Shown here piece after piece: positions 52,953-60,607 of a stretch of 64,000 nucleotides of DNA. The translations under genes and the position numbers were made by a program. Location of the stretch: NCBI RefSeq assembly GCF_900091495.1, contig NZ_LT607413.1, positions 6,649,001-6,713,000 of the forward strand, in the 5' to 3' direction. Under the pieces are notes generated by a model. The model was not told the origin of the DNA, did no database searches, and saw nothing but the letters and a program-made list of their open reading frames with translations. The first letter of the stretch is position 1; every line of letters starts with the position of its first letter. This DNA comes from Micromonospora echinospora. Lineage in GTDB: Bacteria > Actinomycetota > Actinomycetes > Mycobacteriales > Micromonosporaceae.

Positions 52953-54200
52953 CCTGGACGGCGGGACGGCCGGTGCGGTGACCGCCGCGTCGACCGGCCC
53001 GCCGTCCACCGTGCGGAAGACCGGCACCGACCGGACCGCGGCGAGGTAGGGCGTCCCCTCGGTGTAGCCCGTTCCCGACCGTTCGCCGAGCATCCGCATC
53101 GCCAGTCGGTGGTGCGTGCGCCGCCAGGTGAGCAGCGCCCCGGCGAAGGCCCGCATCCCGTCGGCGACCTGTGCGCGTCCAGCAGGGTCGAGCAGGCCCC
53201 GCTGCGCCGCGCTGCGGTACGCCTGGTCGATGGTCGGCTGCCCGGCCAGGACGCGCTGCCGGACCTCCGGGGTGGAGCGGTAGGCCGCGCTGTCCAGCCG
53301 TTCCTGGTCGGGCGTGCGGCAGAGCGACTCGACCAGTTTGTAGCTGTGCGACTGGATGGCGCTGGCCCCCTCGGTGTACGCCCGGAACGTCCGGAACGAC
53401 TCGGGCTGCATGGTGGCCAGCAGGGAGAACAGCGGCGCCGAGCCGGCCAGCGCCTCGGTCGCCGTGGCGAGGTGCGCGGCGGCGGGCCCGGCGGCACCTC
53501 GGACCAGCGCGTCCCGCGCGGCCCGCAGCAGCACGACGAGCAGGGCGAAGGTGGTCTCGTACGACTGGAGCACCCGGATGAAGAGGTACTCGTCGTGGAC
53601 CACGTACACCGGCAGCATGGACAGTCGCAGGTCCCGCCGCTCGGCGGTGGTGGCCTCCACACCGGCGCAGAACTCGGCGGCGGCGGCCAGTGGGTCGTTC
53701 GCGGTGATGGTGGTGAGCGGACTGAGCCGGGCCAGGGCGGGCTGGGCGGCCCGGACCGTCAGCCGCAACCGCTTGGTCAGCCGGTCGCGGTCGGGGCGTT
53801 GCCCGGGCAGCAGGTCGGTGCGGCCCGCCTCGACGTCCAGTTCGAAACGGAGCAGGTCCGCCAACAGGTGCAGGTACCGCCGGTCGCGGTGCCGTCGGGC
53901 CCGGTCCGGGGTGACCTCGCCGGTCCCCTCGGTCGCCATCGACAGTACGGGGAGGGCCAGGTAGGAGTGGTAGTCGTACCGTCCGTCCCACTTGTCGAGC
54001 GCGCAGTCGAGGAAGCGGCGTAACCGGATCGCGCCGGGACGCGGGTCGGGGGGTAGCGCCGCCCGGGCGCGGTCGAGGCAGAGCAGGACGTCCCGGTCGA
54101 CGAAGTGTTTACCGACCCGCAGATATTCGGTGGTAACCGTCGGATAGGGGAATTCGGCCGGATCGGCCCCGGCGGACAACCAGCATTCCACGTCGCGCAC
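52524..54200 (-). CDS. Tryptophan 2,3-dioxygenase-superfamily protein with antisense-overlapping C-terminal tail
   Basis: About 558 residues from GTG 54200 (GAGGTGA five bases upstream; a GTG at 54209 lacks a site). Residues about 200-410 follow the tryptophan dioxygenase layout: HDEYLFIRVLQSYETTFALL, TMQPESFRTFRAYTEGASAI, QSHSYKLVESL, then LTWRRTHHRLAMRMLGERSG and TGYTEGTPYLAAVRS. The proximal haem-ligand His region (RTHHR) is kept, while the position of the distal His in HQxxE reads Leu (LQSYE). The family domain ends near 53000, but no stop occurs until 52524, so the predicted tail of about 150 residues is antisense to the VWA gene and low in complexity. A sequencing frameshift near 52980 or a genuine overlap are both possible. 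Substrate unknown. Confidence 0.7.
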   Translation of the reverse strand: MRDVECWLSAGADPAEFPYPTVTTEYLRVGKHFVDRDVLLCLDRARAALPPDPRPGAIRLRRFLDCALDKWDGRYDYHSYLALPVLSMATEGTGEVTPDRARRHRDRRYLHLLADLLRFELDVEAGRTDLLPGQRPDRDRLTKRLRLTVRAAQPALARLSPLTTITANDPLAAAAEFCAGVEATTAERRDLRLSMLPVYVVHDEYLFIRVLQSYETTFALLVVLLRAARDALVRGAAGPAAAHLATATEALAGSAPLFSLLATMQPESFRTFRAYTEGASAIQSHSYKLVESLCRTPDQERLDSAAYRSTPEVRQRVLAGQPTIDQAYRSAAQRGLLDPAGRAQVADGMRAFAGALLTWRRTHHRLAMRMLGERSGTGYTEGTPYLAAVRSVPVFRTVDGGPVDAAVTAPAVPPSRSPVGEPLGEGHQVTTFDGGGHQVGKGVRRAGEGRHPEGGQRGGVRPVVGRGTLVGERQQDDHLDPGGGHLRHPAQHLLPYPALVEVADQDEDAVPGTGDQLLAVADRPVDVGAAAQLRAEQHLHRVAELVGEVHDRGVEDHQ

Positions 54201-54986
54201 GAACGTCACCTCAGCAGTCGACAGGGAGAGTCGGACGGCGGGACCGGAACCCCGACCGGGCGTCTAACGACACGCGGTACCGGCCGCCGTCGCCGGCCGG
54301 GTCAGTTTCGACGGGCCGAACAGGCGGCTGTCAACGAATCGGCGGAGACGCGATCACCGACCGGAGAAGCGGTCACCGATCAATAGGGCGGGAATGCCTC
54401 CCCACCCGTCAGGGATCCCGGCCCGGGTGGCCCGGCCGAGCAGCCGTATTCCTTGCCGGTCAGGAGATCCGGGCGCGACCGGGCACGACTGTGATGGGGG
54501 TCGCCGGGCAGCACGGGGACCGAGTGTTTCCTCTTCACAGATCCCACTTTCTGTGACAGGGGACACGTCCCGACCGGGTCGGGGACCCGGGGCATCCGCA
54601 AACCGGAAAAAATCGCGGCACGGAACCCCGGACACCAACGACGAGACAACTTACCGAGCAATAGATCGCTGCGCAAGAACGTCAATCGATTTGTCGATCA
54701 TTAAGTCCGATATGAATACTTCACCCATGGTCGCCCGGCGATTCGCCCCAATGCACGTCGGGGCGATGGACGAGAAGGCGGCTTCTTCCCCGCGTCGGCC
54801 GTCCCGCCCGGGTCGCCGTGTCCGGCACCACACCCGGGACGGGCAGGGCCGTGGACTCGCGACGGGACGCCGGCACCGAACCCGGCAGCCCAGCGGAACG
54901 GCGCAGCGGACCGGGTCACCGGTGGGCCGGTGACCGCCCGATCCGGCGGACAAATCGGTCCGCGGACCGATCTCGCTGGCGGAACG

Positions 54987-55154
54987 CTGTGGAGCTGCCC
55001 CGCCCACGCGCCCATGCGCCACGGCACCACGGCACCACGGCACCACGGCACCAAGCACCAAGCACCAAGCACCAACGGAATGCACACCCATGCGCCCACG
55101 TGCTCACACGCCGCGCCGCCGTCGGGCGATAGCACAGACGGGGCAGCTCCACAG
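54987..55154. repeat. Inverted-arm element, copy 2
   Basis: CTGTGGAGCTGCCCCG (54987-55002) and CGGGGCAGCTCCACAG (55139-55154) are perfect 16-bp inverted repeats 136 bases apart. The right end extends to GCACAGACGGGGCAGCTCCA at 55132, the same unit seen at 40646-40668. The enclosed segment contains a microsatellite (55019-55071). No open frame of quality inside. Confidence 0.75.
55019..55071. repeat. Compound microsatellite
   Basis: Four perfect copies of CCACGGCA (55019-55050) run straight into three of CCAAGCA (55051-55071). Inside inverted-arm element copy 2. Confidence 0.95.
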
Positions 55155-55219
55155 GGATCGGGACAACCTCACCCCACCCCGTCCCACCGGGTCGGACCTT
55201 CGACCGGACCGACCGGCCA

Positions 55220-55281
55220 CACTCCAGGTCGGTCAGCACTCCAGGCGGTCAACACACTCCGGGGTCGGTCAGCGCACTCCA
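55220..55281. repeat. Degenerate 17-20-bp tandem repeat
   Basis: CACTCC recurs at 55220, 55237, 55255 and 55275, each of the first three followed by a GGTCGGTCAG-like segment. Lies just outside inverted-arm element copy 2. Confidence 0.8.
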
Positions 55282-55403
55282 CCCAGGGCACGCTTCGGAC
55301 GCGCGTCGCTGCTGCCGGCCCAGCCGCCACAACGCCTCGCCGCCCTCGCCGGACACGCCGGACACGATGTACCGCCGGCCGTGCCCCCGGGTGGAACGGC
55401 CGG

Positions 55404-55817
55404 TCAGTCGCGCAGGAGGTCGGCGTGCGCGGCGCGCAACCGGGCGAGCGCCGGGTCACCGCCCGGGGCGGCCCGGCGGTCGAGTTCGGCCCAGGCCTCG
55501 GCGAGCGCGTCGGTGACGGCCCGCAACTCGGCCGCGTGCCGACGGGCACTCTGCCGGTGCGTCTCGTCGAGACGACGAGCCCAGCCGGCGGTGACCGCGG
55601 CGACCCGGTCGGCGTCGGCCCGGGCCTGGGCGGCGTTGCGAGCGGCGGGCGCCGGCACGATCGCGGCGATGGGTCGGGGGTCACCGTCGCGGGTGACCAG
55701 GGTGACCGTGTCGGTCAGTTCGGCCATCGCGACCAGCTGGGTCAGCCGGGTACGGACCTCGCGCAGCGGCAGTGAGCGGGGCCGGTCGTGGCCATGTGCC
55801 AGAGCGGGAACAGCCAT
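55404..55817 (-). CDS. Phd/prevent-host-death antitoxin-like protein, orphan
   Basis: 137 residues from ATG 55817; no ribosome site, so leaderless translation is possible and the start is provisional. Residues 15-50 (LPLREVRTRLTQLVAMAEL, then TVTLVTRDGDPRPIAAIVPA) follow the Phd/YefM N-terminal fold, where a helix, a strand-turn and a DGxPxAxxxP ending recur. The C-terminal 85 residues are one long, Ala/Arg-rich helical region, possibly coiled coil. No toxin gene (Doc, RelE, PIN) is adjacent on either side. May regulate its own promoter; role unknown. Confidence 0.6.
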   Translation of the reverse strand: MAVPALAHGHDRPRSLPLREVRTRLTQLVAMAELTDTVTLVTRDGDPRPIAAIVPAPAARNAAQARADADRVAAVTAGWARRLDETHRQSARRHAAELRAVTDALAEAWAELDRRAAPGGDPALARLRAAHADLLRD

Positions 55818-55935
55818 GGGGACATGCTGCAACCGGGGTATGACATTTAACGCGGTGACTTCCCCCGACACCGGGACGACCGTACGGAATCCGCGTGCCG
55901 TTTGAGCGTGACCGATCGCGGAAAGACTGACCCGC

Positions 55936-57510
55936 ATGACCTGGGCACGTCGAGCCGTACCCGCCGCTGCCGCAGCGGTGGCGGCCCTCGCCGCACACGA
56001 CCTCCTCCAACGCCATCACGCCCTGCTGCGCAACTTCCCGGTGCTGGGCCGCGCCCGGTACCTGCTCGAATCGATCGGGCCGGAACTGCGCCAGTACATC
56101 GTGGCGGGCAACAACGAGGAACGGCCCTTCACCCGCGACCAGCGTCGCTGGGTGTACGCGTCGGCGAAGATGCAGAACAACTACTTCGGTTTCGGCACCG
56201 ACAACGACATCGAGTACACCCCCGGATATCCGATCATCAAGCACCGGACCTTCGGCCGGGCCGTGCCACCGTCGTCCCCGGCGGCCGGGCACGACGTGTG
56301 GTTGCCGTGCGCGAAGGTGCTCGGCGCGGCCCGGGGACGACCGAAGGCGTTCCGGCCCGATTCGGTGGTCAACATATCGGGGATGAGCTTCGGCTCGCTC
56401 TCCGGCAACGCCGTCGAGGCGCTGAACCGGGGGGCCGCGCTGGCCGGCTGCCTCCAGAACACCGGCGAGGGTGGTCTGTCGCCGTACCACCGCCGGGGTG
56501 GGGAGTTGGTCTTCCAGATCGGCACCGCCTACTTCGGCTGCCGGGACGAGCACGGACGGTTCAGCCTGGAGCGCCTCCGGGACCAGGTGGCGGGGGCGCC
56601 GGTGCGGGCGCTGGAGATCAAGCTCAGCCAGGGCGCGAAGCCGAGCCTCGGCGGGCTGCTGCCGGGCGCGAAGGTGTCGGCGGAGATCGCCGACACCCGG
56701 GGGATCCCCCAGGGCCGCGACTGCGTCAGCCCGTCCCGGCACGCCGAGTTCTCCGACTGCGACAGCCTGCTCGACTGGGTCGAGTTGCTCGCCGCCGAGA
56801 CCGGTCTGCCGGTGGGGATCAAGTCCGCCGTCGGTGACCTCACCTTCTGGACGGAGTTGGCCGACCTGATGCGGGACACCGGACGGGGCGTCGACTTCGT
56901 CACCATCGACGGCGGAGAGGCCGGGACCGGGGCCGCGCCCCTGATCTTCACCGACTCGGTCTCGCTCCCGTTCCAGCAGGGCTTCGCCCGGGTCTACCGG
57001 ACGTTCGCCGAGCGCGGCCTGCACGAGCAGGTCGTCTTCGCCGGGGCGGGGAAGCTGGGACTGCCCGACAACGCCATCGTGGCCTTCGCGCTCGGCTGCG
57101 ACCTGGTCAACGTCGGGCGGGAGGCGATGCTGGCGATCGGCTGCATCCAGGCCCAGAAGTGCCACACCGACACCTGCCCGACCGGTGTCGCCACCCAGAA
57201 CCGCTGGCTGGCGCGGGGCCTGGATCCCGCGCTCAAGTCCGTCCGGGCGGTGAACTACGTCCGGACGCTGCGCCGCGACCTGATGAAGGTGGCGGAGGCG
57301 TGCGGGGTCGAGCATCCGGGGCTGATCGCCACCGACGCGGTGGAGATGCTCGACGGCCGCACCGCCTCCACCCCACTGGCCGAGGTCCACGGCTACCGGC
57401 CGGAGTGGGGGCTACCGTCGGCGGCCGACCGCGCGGAGATCGTCCGGTTGATGACGGCGGAGGTGCCGCAGGGCGGCAGCGCCCCGCCGTCGGCGACCGC
57501 GCAGCGCTGA
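55936..57510 (+). CDS. FMN-binding glutamate-synthase-family protein
   Basis: 524 residues. One N-terminal hydrophobic helix (about residues 6-22) may anchor it in the membrane. The rest is the FMN-binding TIM barrel of glutamate synthase: ISGMSFGSLSGNAVEALNRG, NTGEGGLSPYHRRGG, LSQGAKPSLGGLLPG, DFVTIDGGEAGTGAAPLIF, AIGCIQAQKCHTDTCPTGVA (cysteines as in the iron-sulphur site). It lacks the glutaminase domain, so it is not a complete GltB. Related stand-alone proteins are common, with mostly untested activity. Monocistronic; a hairpin follows. Confidence 0.85.
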   Translation: MTWARRAVPAAAAAVAALAAHDLLQRHHALLRNFPVLGRARYLLESIGPELRQYIVAGNNEERPFTRDQRRWVYASAKMQNNYFGFGTDNDIEYTPGYPIIKHRTFGRAVPPSSPAAGHDVWLPCAKVLGAARGRPKAFRPDSVVNISGMSFGSLSGNAVEALNRGAALAGCLQNTGEGGLSPYHRRGGELVFQIGTAYFGCRDEHGRFSLERLRDQVAGAPVRALEIKLSQGAKPSLGGLLPGAKVSAEIADTRGIPQGRDCVSPSRHAEFSDCDSLLDWVELLAAETGLPVGIKSAVGDLTFWTELADLMRDTGRGVDFVTIDGGEAGTGAAPLIFTDSVSLPFQQGFARVYRTFAERGLHEQVVFAGAGKLGLPDNAIVAFALGCDLVNVGREAMLAIGCIQAQKCHTDTCPTGVATQNRWLARGLDPALKSVRAVNYVRTLRRDLMKVAEACGVEHPGLIATDAVEMLDGRTASTPLAEVHGYRPEWGLPSAADRAEIVRLMTAEVPQGGSAPPSATAQR

Positions 57511-57537
57511 CCGCTACATCAAGGGGACACGGCGGGA

Positions 57538-57572
57538 AGGTGGTCTCCTGCGGTGACGGCGGGAGACCACCT
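57538..57572. terminator. Bidirectional hairpin terminator
   Basis: AGGTGGTCTCC (57538-57548) pairs with GGAGACCACCT (57562-57572), an 11-bp perfect stem with a 13-base loop, between two convergent genes. Confidence 0.75.
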
Positions 57573-57592
57573 CCCTCCGCTCGCCCGCAACG

Positions 57593-58585
57593 TCACGTCG
57601 TCGACGAGGCGGGGACGGACGTGCCACCGCTCACCGCGAGCTGCCAGATCGCGTACGCGATCCCGTCGGCGTTGCGGTTCAGCACCGTCGCGCTGACGTT
57701 GCTGGTGGTGTCGCAGGAACGGTGGTAGCAGGGGTCGTACGACGCGCCGGACGTGCCGCCCCACTTGGCGGCCTGGGTGCTGGTCTTGCGGGCGCTCGCT
57801 CCGGCGGCGTAGCCGGAGGTGGGGATGCCGGCCTGCTGGAAGGGGTAGTCATCGGAGCGTCCCTGCCCCTCGCGGTTCTCCTCCGGCTGGAGGCCGAGCG
57901 AGTCCCAGTACGCCTTCAGCGGCGCGGCCGTGGTGGAGGTGATCCGGTTGATGAAGTAGCCGGCGTTGGTGGAGCCGACCATGTCGAAGTTGTAGTAGCC
58001 CTTGACGTACCCGCGCTGGGCGGCGCTGAGCGACCTGACGTAGAACTCCGAGCCGTTGAGGCCCTGCTCCTCGTCGGTCCACCAGGCGAACCGGACCCGC
58101 TTGGTCATGGTCGGTCGCTGCTGGGCCAGGACCAGCGCGTTCTCCAGCAGGACCGCCGAGCCGGAGGCGTTGTCGTTGATGCCGGGACCTGACGACACCC
58201 CGTCGAGGTGCGCGCCGAACATGACCACCTGGTCGGTGGGGCCGGCCGGCCACTCGGCGATCAGGTTGTTGGAGCGGTACACACAGCTCGTGCAGACCTG
58301 CTCGGTGACCGTGTAGCCGGCAGCCTGGAGTCTGCCCTTGACGTAGGCGACCGAGGCGGTGTAGCCGGCGGACCCAGCCCGGCGGTGGCCGCCGTTCTGT
58401 TGGGCGATGGCCTGGAACTGGGTCAGGTGGGCCTGGACGTTGGCCACCGCGATGTCCGGGGCGGCGAGGGGAGCCGGGGTGACCGTCCGCGACGGCGCGG
58501 ACGCGGAGGCCGACGGCGTGATGGGCACCGTCAGCGCGGTCGCGACGGCGAGCACCAGGGCCGCGGTCAGCGTTCTGCCTCTCAT
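57593..58585 (-). CDS. Secreted M28-family zinc aminopeptidase
   Basis: 330 residues from ATG 58585, which has AGGAGG six bases upstream. Signal peptide of about 30 residues ([20 protein letters not shown], Ala/Ser-rich cleavage region). The two-zinc site of M28 peptidases is complete: His in [10 protein letters not shown], bridging Asp in [11 protein letters not shown], general-base Glu-Glu in [11 protein letters not shown], Asp in NFDMVGS, and His in [10 protein letters not shown]. The cysteine pairs CTSC and CYHRSC suggest disulphides, as in Streptomyces griseus aminopeptidase. Extracellular amino-acid release. Confidence 0.88.
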   Translation of the reverse strand: MRGRTLTAALVLAVATALTVPITPSASASAPSRTVTPAPLAAPDIAVANVQAHLTQFQAIAQQNGGHRRAGSAGYTASVAYVKGRLQAAGYTVTEQVCTSCVYRSNNLIAEWPAGPTDQVVMFGAHLDGVSSGPGINDNASGSAVLLENALVLAQQRPTMTKRVRFAWWTDEEQGLNGSEFYVRSLSAAQRGYVKGYYNFDMVGSTNAGYFINRITSTTAAPLKAYWDSLGLQPEENREGQGRSDDYPFQQAGIPTSGYAAGASARKTSTQAAKWGGTSGASYDPCYHRSCDTTSNVSATVLNRNADGIAYAIWQLAVSGGTSVPASSTT

Positions 58586-58756
58586 GGAGCCTCCTGGGTG
58601 GGAATGTGTCAAGACAATGACATCTGTCGATTAATGGGTCAATCGGCGGTCCGGTCGGGCCCGGCCCCGGTCCGGCGGAGATGCTGCCGGCAGCATCCGC
58701 CCGACGGGATGACCCGCCACCGGAACGGCCTAGACTGGCGCCATGGGGTGTCCGGG

Positions 58757-59584
58757 GTGAGCGACGGATCACGGCAGGCTGCGTACCGCCATGTGTGCTG
58801 GCGGTACGACGACCGGCCGGCCCTGCACGACCGGGTCCGGACCTTCCTCCTGGAGGGCCTCGCCCTCGGGGAGCGCATCTGGTATGTCACGGCGGAGCCG
58901 GACCCGGTCGCCGACCGGCTACGGGAGGAGCCCCTGATCCGGGACGCCCTGCGCCGGGGGGCCGCCCGGATCGTCCCGTTGGGCTCGGCCTACGCCCACG
59001 ACCACGTCGTCGACCCCGACGACCAGGTGCGCGCCTACGCCACCGCGACAGCGGACGCCCTGGCCGCCGGCCACACCGGACTGCGGGTGGCCGCCGACGC
59101 CACCGCGCTGGTCCGCACCCCGGCGCAGCGGGACGCCTTCGCCCGGTACGAACACCTCATCGACCGGTACATGCGCGTCCGGCCGATGTCGGCGATGTGC
59201 GCCTACGACCGACGGCTCCTGGGCGACGAGGCCATCGCGGAACTGGCCTGCCTGCACCCGGACTCCAACGCCGACGACGTCCTCTTCCGGCTCTACGCCG
59301 ACACGCCGGGCGACGGCCACGCGGCGCTCGTCGGCGAACTGGACGCCTCGAACCACGAGCTGTTCCGCGCCGCGCTGGACCGCGCCGACCCGCGTCCGGC
59401 CGGCGGCCGGTTGGTGGTGGAGGCGAGCGACCTGCGCTTCATCGACCACCGCAACCTGATCCACCTACGGGACCACGCCCGCGCGCGCGGCGCGGTGGCC
59501 GTCCTGCGCGCCTCCCGGTCCGCCGCGACCCGGGTCGCCGAGCTGCTCGACCTTCCCGGCCTGGACGTGGAGGTGGCCCGGTGA
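58757..59584 (+). CDS. MEDS-domain sensor with C-terminal STAS domain
   Basis: About 275 residues; GTG 58757 preferred, GTG 58748 also possible. Residues 1-175 are a MEDS (DcmR-type sensory) domain: AYRHVCWRYDDRPALHDRVR, LALGERIWYVTAEPD, SAMCAYDRRLLGDEAIAELA. Residues 190-275 are a STAS fold: GHAALVGELDASNHELFRAA, then GGRLVVEASDLRFIDHRNLI. In anti-sigma-factor antagonists the last segment normally carries a phosphorylated Ser/Thr; here it reads DHRNL. The stop overlaps the next gene, which carries the matching kinase-type domain, so the two proteins probably work together. Confidence 0.8.
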   Translation: MSDGSRQAAYRHVCWRYDDRPALHDRVRTFLLEGLALGERIWYVTAEPDPVADRLREEPLIRDALRRGAARIVPLGSAYAHDHVVDPDDQVRAYATATADALAAGHTGLRVAADATALVRTPAQRDAFARYEHLIDRYMRVRPMSAMCAYDRRLLGDEAIAELACLHPDSNADDVLFRLYADTPGDGHAALVGELDASNHELFRAALDRADPRPAGGRLVVEASDLRFIDHRNLIHLRDHARARGAVAVLRASRSAATRVAELLDLPGLDVEVAR

Positions 59585-60543
59585 GGACCGGCGCCGCCGC
59601 CGGGCACCTCGGCTACTTCCACGAGGCCGTCTGCTACGACTCCGACGAGGACCTGGTCGCCGTGGTGCTGCCCTTCCTGCTGAGCGGGATCGCGGCGGGC
59701 GAGCCGACCCTGGTCTCCCTGAACGAGCGCCGCTCGGAGCTGGTCCGGTCGGCGTTGCCGGCGGACTCGGCGGTGCGGTTCCTCGACGGCGGCGACATCT
59801 ACTCCCGGCCGGCGGCCGCGATCCGCTCGTACCGGCAGATGCTGGCCGATCACGTCGCCGCCGGGGCCGGGCAGATCCGGATCGTCGGTGAGGTGCCCGC
59901 CGCCGGCCTCAACTCCACCTGGGACTGGTGGGCCCGGTACGAGTCGGCGATCAACCACGCCTACGACGAGTTCCCGCTGTGGAGCATGTGCGTCTACGAC
60001 CGCCGGGTCACGCCCGCGCCGGTGCTGGCCGACGTACTGCGGACCCACCCCCGGGTCGCGCTGCCCGACGGCCGGCGCCTGACGAGCGGAACGTACACCG
60101 ATCCGCTGGTCTACCTCACCGAGCCCCGACCGGCGCGGCCCGACCCGATCCAGTACACCCCGCCGCTGGTGGAGCTGGTCGGCCCGACCCCGGCGCGCGC
60201 CCGCGCGGCGGTGTACGACGCCGACCGTGGGCACCTGCCACCCGACGACGTCGAGAACCTGGTCGTGGCGGTGAGCGAGACGGTGACCAACGCGCTGCGC
60301 CACGGACGGGAGCCGGTGACCCTGCGGCTCTGGAGCGGGCCGGACCGCATCGTGGTCAGCGTGCACGACGGCGGCGAGGGCCCGAAGGACCCGTTCGCCG
60401 GTCTGCTGCCCGCAGGCGACGGCACGAACGGCGGCCTCGGCCTCTGGATCACCCACCAGTCCTGCAACCACGTGGCGATGCACCGGGGTCCGGACGGGTT
60501 CACGGTCCGCCTGACCGGTGGGAACGCGCACGTCGACGGCTGA
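59581..60543 (+). CDS. MEDS-domain sensor with HATPase anti-sigma (RsbW/RsbA-like) domain
   Basis: 320 residues; GTG overlaps the upstream stop. N-terminal MEDS domain: GHLGYFHEAVCYDSDEDLVA, LSGIAAGEPTLVSLNERR, SAIN/WSMCVYDRRVTPAPVL. The C-terminal 130 residues are a GHKL ATPase of the anti-sigma type: N box VVAVSETVTNALRHG, G1 VSVHDGGEGP, G2 GGLGLWITHQSCN. Such proteins phosphorylate STAS antagonists or hold sigma factors. No sigma factor gene is adjacent. MEDS domains are proposed to bind small organic or hydrocarbon-like ligands. Confidence 0.85.
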   Translation: MRTGAAAGHLGYFHEAVCYDSDEDLVAVVLPFLLSGIAAGEPTLVSLNERRSELVRSALPADSAVRFLDGGDIYSRPAAAIRSYRQMLADHVAAGAGQIRIVGEVPAAGLNSTWDWWARYESAINHAYDEFPLWSMCVYDRRVTPAPVLADVLRTHPRVALPDGRRLTSGTYTDPLVYLTEPRPARPDPIQYTPPLVELVGPTPARARAAVYDADRGHLPPDDVENLVVAVSETVTNALRHGREPVTLRLWSGPDRIVVSVHDGGEGPKDPFAGLLPAGDGTNGGLGLWITHQSCNHVAMHRGPDGFTVRLTGGNAHVDG

Positions 60544-60607
60544 GGCGCCGAACCGGAGGACATGACGGGTCTGGAGGCGACGCCCCGCACCCGGCATGAT
60601 GGCGGTC

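Larger units (their letters stand above)
54201..55403. other. 1.2-kb region without a convincing gene; palindromes, repeats and an AT-rich patch
   Basis: An AT-richer patch at 54610-54725 (around GAGCAATAGATCG and CGATTTGTCGATCATTAAG) looks like promoter DNA. TCGCCCC/GGGGCGA can pair at 54743-54766. GGTCACCGG/CCGGTGACC pair at 54914-54935, and ATCGGTCCGCGGACCGAT at 54954-54971 is a perfect 18-bp palindrome. Inverted arms and two minisatellites follow. Open frames here are Arg/Pro/Gly-rich and carry no family signature, so none is called. Confidence 0.65.

Noticed and set aside
54394..54933. Open frames upstream of the tryptophan-dioxygenase-like gene considered as peptide precursors
   Set aside because: No convincing start with a ribosome site, no core-peptide-like ending, and Arg/Pro-rich translation typical of non-coding GC-rich DNA.
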